Source: an uncultured Treponema sp.
Lineage (GTDB): Bacteria; Spirochaetota; Spirochaetia; Treponematales; Treponemataceae
Assembly: GCA_945833725.1 (NCBI GenBank)
Contig: CAMAFU010000079.1
Location: 1 to 7,788, forward strand
Reading direction: 5' to 3'
DNA length: 7,788 nt
The translations under genes and the position numbers were made by a program. The stretch's first letter is position 1. Every line of letters starts with the position of its first letter. Positions 1 to 5,285 of this stretch are shown here, one piece after another. The notes beneath the pieces were generated by a model, which was not told where the DNA came from, did no database searches, and saw only the letters and a list, made by a program, of their open reading frames with translations.

Positions 1-242
1 CACAGGGAGGAGGAGCAGCCCTTTCCCTCCAGAAAAAATTCGACGAAGGAAGCCTCTTTTTCCTTGCCACAGTAAATAATGTAAAATTCAAACATCAAGT
101 ACGCCCAGGCGACACTGTAAGAATGGAAGTAACAAACAAACGATGTACCAAAAACATGGTAGTTCAGGAAGGCAAAGCCTATGTAGGCGAAACACTCTGT
201 GCTCAGGCCGAATGGATGTGTTTAGTCGGAAAAGGAAATTAA
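1..242 (+). CDS. fabZ: FabZ-like 3-hydroxyacyl-ACP dehydratase, C-terminal part (5' end outside window)
   Basis: The reading frame is open from base 3 to a TAA at 240-242, giving 79 residues. Members of this family dehydrate (3R)-hydroxyacyl-ACP to trans-2-enoyl-ACP in the cytoplasm during type II fatty-acid synthesis. What is visible fits the second half of the hotdog fold: a QGGGAALSL helix segment, then FFLATVNNVKFKHQVRPGD, matching the usual 'FaGIDNvrFKrqVvPGDql' strand-loop, then an EVTNKR strand, GKAYVGETLCAQAEW and a short MCLVG end. The catalytic Glu of FabZ lies just before the 'AQ-x-G' segment, and the catalytic His lies further upstream, so both are outside the window and activity cannot be judged. 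Another hotdog dehydratase or thioesterase (FabA-like) is possible, but the NVKFK-PGD signature favours FabZ. The gene ends 38 bp before a terminator hairpin and is not part of the che operon. Confidence 0.8.
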   Translation, partial: QGGGAALSLQKKFDEGSLFFLATVNNVKFKHQVRPGDTVRMEVTNKRCTKNMVVQEGKAYVGETLCAQAEWMCLVGKGN

Positions 243-276
243 TCGCCCTTCCCATCATCATACAAAACTTTTCTAT

Positions 277-316
277 AAAAAAAGGCTGCCAGAAAACGAG
301 AACCGGCAGCCTTTTT
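277..316. terminator. Bidirectional intrinsic terminator shared by the fabZ-like gene and tRNA-Val
   Basis: A perfect inverted repeat pairs AAAGGCTGCC (281-290) with GGCAGCCTTT (304-313) around a 13-nt loop. On the + strand the stem is followed by a T tract (311-316), which would stop the fabZ-like transcript. On the - strand the stem is followed by a 7-nt T tract (the A run 277-283), which would stop the tRNA transcript. Both arms and both U tracts are directly visible; termination in each direction is inferred. The stem starts only two bases beyond the tRNA discriminator base. Confidence 0.85.
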
Positions 317-387
317 ACACGATATTGGATTTGAACCAATGACTTCCACCATGTCAAGGTGACACTCTACCCCTGAGTTAATCGTGC
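316..387 (-). tRNA. tRNA-Val, anticodon GAC, CCA not encoded
   Basis: Read on the - strand the 72 nt fold as a standard cloverleaf: acceptor GCACGAT with ATCGTGT, positions 8-9 TA, D stem ACTC/GAGT with loop AGGGGTA, anticodon stem TCACC/GGTGG with loop TTGACAT, variable loop AAGTC, T stem ATTGG/CCAAT with loop TTCAAAT, and discriminator A at 316. U33 precedes anticodon GAC (plus-strand bases 352-354), which decodes GUC and GUU valine codons. The acceptor ends in a G1-U72 wobble, and the last anticodon-stem pair is also G-U. No CCA follows the discriminator, so the tail must be added by tRNA nucleotidyltransferase. The gene stands alone between its own promoter and terminator. Confidence 0.95.
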
Positions 388-398
388 ATAACTGCGAA

Positions 399-427
399 AT
401 AGTAACAGTTTGCAATTTTTTTATCAA
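399..427 (-). promoter_or_regulatory. Sigma70-type promoter of tRNA-Val
   Basis: On the - strand TTGATA (plus 422-427) and TACTAT (plus 399-404) are separated by exactly 17 bp. Each hexamer matches the sigma70 consensus at five or four of six positions. Predicted initiation near plus-strand base 392 leaves a leader of about five bases before the mature tRNA 5' end at 387. Both boxes are seen; the assignment to housekeeping sigma is inferred from the consensus. Confidence 0.75.
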
Positions 428-537
428 TAACTCCAAAAGTTCTGTAAACCTTCCTGCAAGGCAAAAGCTGACAGCGGCGAATATTCAATTCCTAAAGCCA
501 CAACTTCACTTACTTTCATAAAGTTATTTCAATTTAA

Positions 538-573
538 TTTACAATTCCACATTGAGGTTATATAATTAACATT
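538..573 (+). promoter_or_regulatory. Sigma70-type promoter of the cheR-cheB-sirtuin operon, start site at or next to the cheR ATG
   Basis: TTTACA (538-543) and a perfect TATAAT (561-566) are 17 bp apart. Initiation 6-8 bases after the -10 box would fall at 572-574, so the mRNA would begin on or within about two bases of the cheR ATG. GAGG at 554-557 lies inside the spacer, so it would not be in this transcript, and at 16 nt from the ATG it would be a badly spaced ribosome site anyway. The rest of 428-537 is A/T-rich and shows only a short four-base-pair hairpin (449-461), with no convincing gene or control element. Confidence 0.75.
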
Positions 574-1389
574 ATGTTGGATTTATTGACTGATTCAGAA
601 TTTGAACTGTTCCGCAAGTTGATTTACGACAAAAGCGGAATAACCTTTTCAAATACAAACCGTTCCATCCTCGATTCCCGCCTTAAAGAAAAACTCAGGG
701 AAAAAAATTTGGCCACAGTAAAAGAATACTATGACCTTATTATGTCCAATCAGGAAGAAATGAACATTATGCTGGACTCCGTTACGACTAATCTTACAAG
801 ATTTTTCCGTAACCAGCCTCATTTTGATGCACTCATTCATTATGTAGTGCCCCATGTATTGGAGTTAAAAAAACAGACCGGCGACAGAAAACTTCGTATA
901 TGGAGTGCAGGCTGTTCCACCGGAGAAGAACCATACACCATTGCCATGATTCTCAAAGAGATTCTTCCTCCCGGATATACTTTCCAAATTACTGCATCAG
1001 ACATTTCCCTTAAATCTTTAATGGTCGGTCAGCAGGGGTTTTATCCAGAGTCAAGAATTCAAGGTGTTCCGCCAAACTTTCTGGCAAAATATTTTACAAA
1101 AAACGAAAAGGGCTACCAGATTTCCTCTGAACTCATGTCAACAATAAAATTCGACTACCACAACCTTAGAAACGATTCCGGCATGAGAAATCTTGATATA
1201 GTTTTCTGCCGAAATGTCCTTATCTATTTTGACGAAGCTGCTCAAAAAAACTGTATCGACCGTTTTTGGGATGCAATGGCAAATAAATCCTATCTTTTCA
1301 TAGGTCATTCCGAATCTCTTTTTGGTATGGACACTCAATTTGAATTTTTAAAAACCGACTGGGCCTGTCTTTATCAAAAAAACATTTAA
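574..1389 (+). CDS. cheR: Chemotaxis protein methyltransferase CheR
   Basis: CheR transfers methyl groups from S-adenosylmethionine to glutamates of chemoreceptors, setting receptor gain with CheB. The 271-residue length is normal for CheR. The N-terminal helical domain (about 1-80) opens with LTDSEFELFRKLIYDKSGI and ends with the signature TTNLTRFFR (71-79). The Rossmann-like domain carries the SAM loop WSAGCSTGEEPY (110-121), the likely ribose-binding acidic residue D143 in ASDIS, FCRNVLIYF (211-219) and GHSESL (244-249). The stretch around 155-190 fits the small beta subdomain that docks on receptor tails in enteric CheR; whether it binds a pentapeptide here cannot be told. ATG574 is chosen because family similarity begins almost at once. 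TTG586 would give MTDSEFELF but has no ribosome site either. There is no Shine-Dalgarno at usable distance (see promoter entry). cheB follows after 25 bp. Confidence 0.95.
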   Translation: MLDLLTDSEFELFRKLIYDKSGITFSNTNRSILDSRLKEKLREKNLATVKEYYDLIMSNQEEMNIMLDSVTTNLTRFFRNQPHFDALIHYVVPHVLELKKQTGDRKLRIWSAGCSTGEEPYTIAMILKEILPPGYTFQITASDISLKSLMVGQQGFYPESRIQGVPPNFLAKYFTKNEKGYQISSELMSTIKFDYHNLRNDSGMRNLDIVFCRNVLIYFDEAAQKNCIDRFWDAMANKSYLFIGHSESLFGMDTQFEFLKTDWACLYQKNI

Positions 1390-1397
1390 TGACAGTC

Positions 1398-1403
1398 AGG
1401 AGG
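1398..1403 (+). promoter_or_regulatory. Strong ribosome binding site of cheB
   Basis: A full AGGAGG lies 11 nt before the cheB ATG in the 25-bp gap after cheR. It fixes the cheB start and contrasts with cheR and the sirtuin gene, which have no comparable site. cheB may therefore be translated more strongly than its operon partners, which is an inference. Confidence 0.8.
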
Positions 1404-1414
1404 CATAAATAAAA

Positions 1415-2608
1415 ATGGACGAAATTTCTGTATTGGTTTGCGATGATTCTGCCTTAATGCGAAATGTTATTTCCAGAGTAATTGACAGTACCCCTGGCAT
1501 GAAAGTAATAGAAAAAGCCTTTAACGGGCAGGACTTAATCGAAAAGCTTAAAACATCAAAACCAGATGTAATTGTTCTTGATATTGAAATGCCTGTTATG
1601 ACCGGCATTGAATACCTTCGATTCAGAAAAAGTCAGGGCAGTAATATTCCAGTTATAATTCTGTCTTCCATTGCCGAAAAAGGTGCAGCCGTAACAATGG
1701 AAGCCCTTGAACTTGGTGCAAGTGATTTTATTACAAAGCCCAACGGCTCTGTTTCAATGGACATAAATGCCGTTGCCGACAAACTTATCGAAATGATTGC
1801 TTCCTACGGCGGTTCTTTTGCCAGAAAAAAAGGAAAATTTGTCTGCTCCAGCGAATATTATGCAAAACTTGCCGCCGACAAGGCCATTGAACGAAAGCTT
1901 CAGGAAACTTTAGGTCAAAAACCTTCAGAAACATATTCAAAACCAAAATTAATGCCAAAAGATTTTGAACTGCGTCCTTATTCTCCAAAGCCTTCTGCAG
2001 TAATTCAAAGTCTTAGGGAACCTGGAAAAATCTCTATAATTGCCATAGGCATATCTACCGGCGGACCTAATGCCTTGCGAGAAGTTTTTAAAGACATTGC
2101 TCCAGATTTAAAACAGCCTATTCTTGTTGTGCAGCACATGCCAGCCGGTTTTACAAAAGAATTTGCCGCAAGTTTGGACAGAATATGTCCTTTAACAGTT
2201 ACAGAAGCAGCCGATGGTGATGTTATAGAGTCCGGTCATATTTACATTGCCCCAGGCGATTATCATATTGAAGTCGAACAATCTTCTTTAGGAAAATACA
2301 TTATCCGTACAAACCAAAAACCTTTGCGAAATGGTCACCGTCCTTCTGTAGATCAGCTTTTCGAATCAATAAGCAAAAACTTCGGCAACAAAGCCCTTGG
2401 TGTAATTATGACAGGTATGGGCAAAGATGGTGCTGTTGAACTTGCAGAAATGCGTAAACAGGGAGCATGGACTTTAGGGCAAGATGAAAAGTCTGCCATT
2501 GTATACGGAATGCCTCGTGTTGCCATGGAATTAGGGGCCGTTCAAAAGCAGGTAAGCCTTGAAAACATGGCTCAGGAAATTAACAAACTTGCCAGAGAAA
2601 ACCGTTAA
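1415..2608 (+). CDS. cheB: Chemotaxis response regulator protein-glutamate methylesterase CheB
   Basis: CheB removes methyl groups from chemoreceptor glutamates, and can deamidate glutamines, after phosphorylation by CheA; it opposes CheR. The 397 residues contain an N-terminal receiver domain (about 4-125) with acidic pair D10-D11, phospho-acceptor D56 in VLDIEMPVMTG, the serine switch region ILSS (82-85) and conserved K108 in ITKP. A long linker (about 126-205) rich in Lys, Pro and Ser follows. The C-terminal methylesterase domain (about 206-395) has catalytic S214 in GISTGGP, H241 in VQHMPAGFT and D338 in MTGMGKDGA, so the triad is complete. The protein is about 50 residues longer than E. 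coli CheB, mostly in the linker. The ATG at 1415 follows AGGAGG and places the receiver motif at the usual distance. It lies 25 bp after cheR and 14 bp before the sirtuin gene, presumably co-transcribed. Confidence 0.96.
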   Translation: MDEISVLVCDDSALMRNVISRVIDSTPGMKVIEKAFNGQDLIEKLKTSKPDVIVLDIEMPVMTGIEYLRFRKSQGSNIPVIILSSIAEKGAAVTMEALELGASDFITKPNGSVSMDINAVADKLIEMIASYGGSFARKKGKFVCSSEYYAKLAADKAIERKLQETLGQKPSETYSKPKLMPKDFELRPYSPKPSAVIQSLREPGKISIIAIGISTGGPNALREVFKDIAPDLKQPILVVQHMPAGFTKEFAASLDRICPLTVTEAADGDVIESGHIYIAPGDYHIEVEQSSLGKYIIRTNQKPLRNGHRPSVDQLFESISKNFGNKALGVIMTGMGKDGAVELAEMRKQGAWTLGQDEKSAIVYGMPRVAMELGAVQKQVSLENMAQEINKLARENR

Positions 2609-2622
2609 TTTAGAGTCTATTT

Positions 2623-3366
2623 ATGGAAGAAAAAATCAAAAAATTTCAAACACTTCTTGAATCTGCCAGAAGGGCTGTTTTTTTTGGAGGAGCTGGAGTC
2701 AGCACCGAAAGCGGAATTCCAGACTTTAGGAGTCAGGACGGTCTTTACCGGCAAAAATGGAAATATCCTCCAGAAACAATAATAAGCCGCTCATTTTTTG
2801 ATTCCAACACAAAGGAATTTTACAGATTTTACCGTGAAAAACTTATTATAAAAAACGCCGTTCCAAACATTACACACATAAAACTTGCTCAACTGGAAGC
2901 AGCCGGCATTCTTTCTGCTGTTGTAACACAAAACATAGATGGTCTTCATCAAAAAGCCGGCAGCAAAAATGTATTTGAACTTCACGGCAGCACCCTAAGA
3001 AATTTCTGCATGTCCTGCGGACACTTTTTTGATGAAAATTTTATTCTCGAAAGCGCATCTTCCGCCGACACCCTTCCCCACTGCAGCGAATGTGGAGGAC
3101 TTGTAAAACCTGATGTAGTCCTGTACGAAGAGGGGCTCGATGACAGAACCGTTCAAGGCAGCATTGACGCAATAAAAAACTCAGATCTTCTTATTATTGG
3201 CGGAACATCTCTTGTTGTTTACCCGGCAGCTTCCCTTATACGATATTATCAGGGAGACAATATTGTTCTTATAAACAAAACAGAAACTCCGGCCGATTCC
3301 AGAGCAACTCTAGTTTTTCACGAAAGTTTAGGAAAAGTTTTTGAAAGAATTATGATTTTACAATAA
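2623..3366 (+). CDS. Sir2-family NAD+-dependent protein deacylase (sirtuin)
   Basis: Sirtuins remove acyl groups from lysines, consuming NAD+ and yielding nicotinamide and O-acetyl-ADP-ribose. In 247 residues the core motifs are intact: GAGVSTESGIPDFR (23-36), QNID (103-106), catalytic H121 in ELHGS, four zinc cysteines C129, C132, C154 and C157, GGTSLVVYPA (193-202), and VLINKTETP late in the protein. From memory the pattern resembles Thermotoga maritima Sir2 (class U) more than enteric CobB. In CobB a Tyr-x-x-Arg pair gives desuccinylase activity. Here the matching stretch EFYRFYREKL has Y67 but apparently Tyr at the Arg position, so deacetylation seems likelier; that alignment is by eye. 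The ATG lies 14 bp after cheB with only a weak GAG (2613-2615) upstream, which suggests dependence on cheB translation. The last 17 bp overlap the end of parB on the other strand. Confidence 0.93.
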   Translation: MEEKIKKFQTLLESARRAVFFGGAGVSTESGIPDFRSQDGLYRQKWKYPPETIISRSFFDSNTKEFYRFYREKLIIKNAVPNITHIKLAQLEAAGILSAVVTQNIDGLHQKAGSKNVFELHGSTLRNFCMSCGHFFDENFILESASSADTLPHCSECGGLVKPDVVLYEEGLDDRTVQGSIDAIKNSDLLIIGGTSLVVYPAASLIRYYQGDNIVLINKTETPADSRATLVFHESLGKVFERIMILQ

Positions 3367-4303
3367 GGTCAAAAACTCTGTCGAAATCATCTTTACTGTA
3401 GTAAGAAATTTCTATGGCACCTTTTTCGTAATTTCCTTTTATCTGAACTTTTGTACCAAGTTTTTCTATAATTTTTGTTTCTACATCGATTAAATCAGGA
3501 TCCCGCTGTTCAACCTTTTTTTTGCCTGTCTTTTTACTGGAAAACTGCTCCGAACTGTTTAATTCCTGCGCCCTGCTTTCTGCATCGTGAACAGACAAAG
3601 ACTTGCCGATTATTTCTGCAAAAAGTATCTGCATGTTCATTTTTTCTTTTACCATTAAAAGTGCCCTGGCATGACCTGGAGTTATGCTTCCCTGAACAAG
3701 GGCATTCTGAATGTCTTCCGGCAATTTTAAAAGCCTTATGGCATTTGCAACGGTAGAGCGATTTTTTCCGACTTTTTGGGCAACTTCTTCCTGTTTAAGA
3801 CCGCCCATTTCCATCAACTTGTAATAGGCTTTTGCTTCTTCCACCGGATTTAAATCTGCCCGCTGAATGTTTTCTATAAGGGCAACTTCAAGTTTTTTTT
3901 CGTCGCTGTATGTTGAAAGCTGAACAGGAATTTTTTCAAGACCTGCCAAACGACTGGCCCTAACCCTCCGTTCACCGGCAATAATATAAAAATTTCCATC
4001 GCCGGAATCTTCAATGGTAACAGGCTGAATAATGCCGTTTTCTTTTATTGAATCGGAAAGTTCCTTAAGCTTTTCTTCGTCAAATTCCACCCGGGGCTGA
4101 TGAGGATTCGGCTTTAAAAGTGCCTGACTTACCCAAAGCCTACCGTTTTCATCCTGTTCTATTCCTGCAGGAAGTTTAGCACCAGATGCCACCGGTTTTT
4201 CAAAAATTGAAGACGCATTTTCTTCTGTAAGAGGAATATCTGCGGAAGCTCCCTGCCCTAAAAGACTGTCTAATCCTGCACCTAAACCATGTTTTTTAGC
4301 CAC
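3350..4303 (-). CDS. parB: Chromosome-partitioning protein ParB (Spo0J family, CTPase)
   Basis: ParB binds centromere-like parS sites, loads and slides on DNA as a CTP-dependent clamp, and stimulates ParA to move chromosome origins apart. The 317 residues show a short basic N-terminal segment MAKKHGLGAGLDSLLG that in the family contacts ParA, then a variable linker. The N-terminal CTP-binding domain has NPHQPR (66-71), the GERRVRASR motif (110-118) and ALIENIQRADLNP (141-153). A helix-turn-helix lies around 171-192 (EEVAQKVGKNRSTVANAIRLL). A Lys/Ser-rich linker (about 245-267) and the C-terminal dimerisation domain (about 268-317) follow. The start is GTG (4301-4303), overlapping the parA stop in GTGGCTAA and preceded inside parA by GAGGTGAT. 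It is the second gene of a parAB operon, and its 3' end overlaps the convergent sirtuin gene by 17 bp. Confidence 0.96.
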   Translation of the reverse strand: MAKKHGLGAGLDSLLGQGASADIPLTEENASSIFEKPVASGAKLPAGIEQDENGRLWVSQALLKPNPHQPRVEFDEEKLKELSDSIKENGIIQPVTIEDSGDGNFYIIAGERRVRASRLAGLEKIPVQLSTYSDEKKLEVALIENIQRADLNPVEEAKAYYKLMEMGGLKQEEVAQKVGKNRSTVANAIRLLKLPEDIQNALVQGSITPGHARALLMVKEKMNMQILFAEIIGKSLSVHDAESRAQELNSSEQFSSKKTGKKKVEQRDPDLIDVETKIIEKLGTKVQIKGNYEKGAIEISYYSKDDFDRVFDLIVKS

Positions 4304-5051
4304 GACGAATCACCTCTTCTGCTAATTTTTCATAACTTCTGGCTCCTACACAATCAGGATCATAAAGACAGATAGGTTCTCCGTGAGAAGGACATTCCGA
4401 AAGACGGACATTACGGGGAATGATTGTATTGAAAACAGAATCCTTAAAATAAGCTTGAACCTGGCGTACAACATCTTGTGCAAGACGAGTTCTGCTGTCG
4501 TACATTGTAAAGAAAATTCCCCCGATTACCAGACCCGGATTTATAGATTTCTGAACTTTTTTAACAGTCTGTAAAAGGAGAGTAATTCCTTCCAAAGCAA
4601 AATATTCACACTGCATTGGAACAAGAACAGAATCGGCAGCTGCAAGACCGTTCAGTGTAAGAATACCAAGAGAAGGAGGACAGTCAATCAAAATATAATC
4701 GTATTCAGTTTTTAAAGGTGAAAGGGCATTTTTTAAAAAATATTCACGGTTTTCCTGATCAACAAGCTCAATGGCAGCACCGGAAAGATCAATGGAAGCA
4801 CTTATTGCATCAAGATTTTTTACAGGTGAATGTTTTATGGCATCCTGAACTCTGCACTGTCCGGCAATAACTTCATAAATTGTAGGCTTATCCTTGGAAA
4901 CTCCAACACCGCTGGACATATTTCCCTGAGAGTCAAAATCTACAAGAAGAACCTTTTTTCCGGCCTTTGCAATATATGCACCAATATTAATGGCAGAAGT
5001 TGTTTTTCCAACTCCACCTTTTTGATTTACAAAAACAATTATTTTTCCCAT
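4296..5051 (-). CDS. parA: Chromosome-partitioning ATPase ParA (Soj family)
   Basis: ParA-type ATPases dimerise with ATP, bind nucleoid DNA nonspecifically and are released by ParB, which drives segregation of parS-bearing DNA. The 251-residue length is typical of the chromosomal Soj group, with no N-terminal DNA-binding domain as in long plasmid ParA. The deviant Walker A KGGVGKTT (11-18) includes signature K11 and K16. Switch I is VDFDSQGN (37-44), with the usual DPQGN Pro replaced by Ser41. The Walker B-like strand is LIDCPPS (121-127), with D123. The GIFFTMYDSRTRLAQDV segment (178-194) and NVRLSECPSHGEPI (214-227) are also characteristic. The ATG at 5049-5051 gives the family-standard MGKIIVFVNQKGG opening but has no recognisable Shine-Dalgarno. 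parB overlaps its 3' end. The gene is divergent from the GH13 gene across a 234-bp region. Confidence 0.96.
   Translation of the reverse strand: MGKIIVFVNQKGGVGKTTSAINIGAYIAKAGKKVLLVDFDSQGNMSSGVGVSKDKPTIYEVIAGQCRVQDAIKHSPVKNLDAISASIDLSGAAIELVDQENREYFLKNALSPLKTEYDYILIDCPPSLGILTLNGLAAADSVLVPMQCEYFALEGITLLLQTVKKVQKSINPGLVIGGIFFTMYDSRTRLAQDVVRQVQAYFKDSVFNTIIPRNVRLSECPSHGEPICLYDPDCVGARSYEKLAEEVIRRG
4309..4316 (-). promoter_or_regulatory. Ribosome binding site of parB inside the parA coding region
   Basis: On the - strand GAGGTGAT, eight bases complementary to the 16S rRNA 3' end, lies 5 nt before the parB GTG and within the last codons of parA (Glu-Glu-Val-Ile). With the 8-bp gene overlap this supports the GTG as true start and suggests translational coupling of ParB to ParA. 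Confidence 0.8.
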
Positions 5052-5094
5052 ACACTAAATATATCGGAATTCGGTAAAAAAAATATAGTATTTT

Positions 5095-5123
5095 GTGAAA
5101 CAATTATATTCCCATGAGAAACA
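5095..5123 (-). promoter_or_regulatory. Two parS-half-like sites around a candidate parA -10 box
   Basis: On the - strand TGTTTCTC (plus 5116-5123) and TGTTTCAC (plus 5095-5102) are direct repeats differing at one base, with a 21-bp period, close to two helical turns. TGTTTCAC is a perfect half of the widely conserved bacterial parS palindrome TGTTTCACGTGAAACA; the opposite half is not preserved in either copy. Between them is TATAAT (plus 5103-5108), the best -10 candidate for parA, though its -35 is poor (TGTAAA at 16 bp). ParB or ParA autoregulation is a possible reading. The repeats are observed; the role is inferred, and an 8-mer in A/T-rich DNA can arise by chance. Confidence 0.4.
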
Positions 5124-5180
5124 TTTTACACTTCTTTGCACCCCAATTTTTCTCATAACAACTAATGCACATGCCCGGAT

Positions 5181-5196
5181 AAAAATTGCAATTTTT
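5181..5196. repeat. Perfect 16-bp palindrome in the parA/GH13 divergent region
   Basis: AAAAATTGCAATTTTT is its own reverse complement, and the symmetry stops at the next base pair on either side. It lies 23 bp upstream of the GH13 gene's TATAAT and touches the only -35-like sequence, TTGATT (5195-5200). A dimeric regulator bound there could affect the GH13 promoter. It lacks the central CG typical of LacI/CcpA operators, so no family is assigned. Being A/T-rich, it may be fortuitous. Confidence 0.4.
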
Positions 5197-5216
5197 GATT
5201 TTCTTTTAATATTTTA

Positions 5217-5225
5217 TGGTATAAT
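5217..5225 (+). promoter_or_regulatory. Extended -10 promoter of the GH13 gene
   Basis: TGGTATAAT combines a perfect TATAAT (5220-5225) with a TGn extension, which can compensate for a weak -35. The nearest -35-like sequence, TTGATT (5195-5200), is 19 bp away, longer than optimal. Initiation near 5232 would leave an A/T-rich leader of about 54 nt before the GTG, with a run of eight T at 5251-5258 and no strong hairpin that I can see. The boxes are seen; use is inferred. Confidence 0.6.
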
Positions 5226-5274
5226 TAAACGATGTTTTGCGGTTAAAATATTTTTTTTCATTTCATTCATATCT

Positions 5275-5279
5275 GGAGG
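5275..5279 (+). promoter_or_regulatory. Ribosome binding site fixing the GTG start of the GH13 gene
   Basis: GGAGG stands 6 nt before GTG at 5286-5288, ideal spacing. The ATG at 5281 is only one base away from GGAGG and opens a different frame that ends at 5403, so it is a decoy. The in-frame stop TAA at 5244-5246 limits how far upstream the gene could begin. Confidence 0.8.
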
Positions 5280-5285
5280 CATGCT

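Noticed and set aside
88..436. Open frames on both strands over the fabZ end, terminator and tRNA
   Set aside because: They cross a clear terminator and a structured tRNA gene, and the fabZ frame explains the coding signal to base 242.
449..461. Short hairpin CCTT-CCTGC-AAGG between tRNA-Val and cheR
   Set aside because: It has a four-base-pair stem with no U tract and no link to a coding region; it is as likely to be random.
3475..3756. Open frame of 93 codons (+) opposite parB
   Set aside because: It lies wholly antisense to well-conserved ParB sequence, including the helix-turn-helix, and its product is Cys/Phe/Leu-rich as expected for a reverse-frame artefact.
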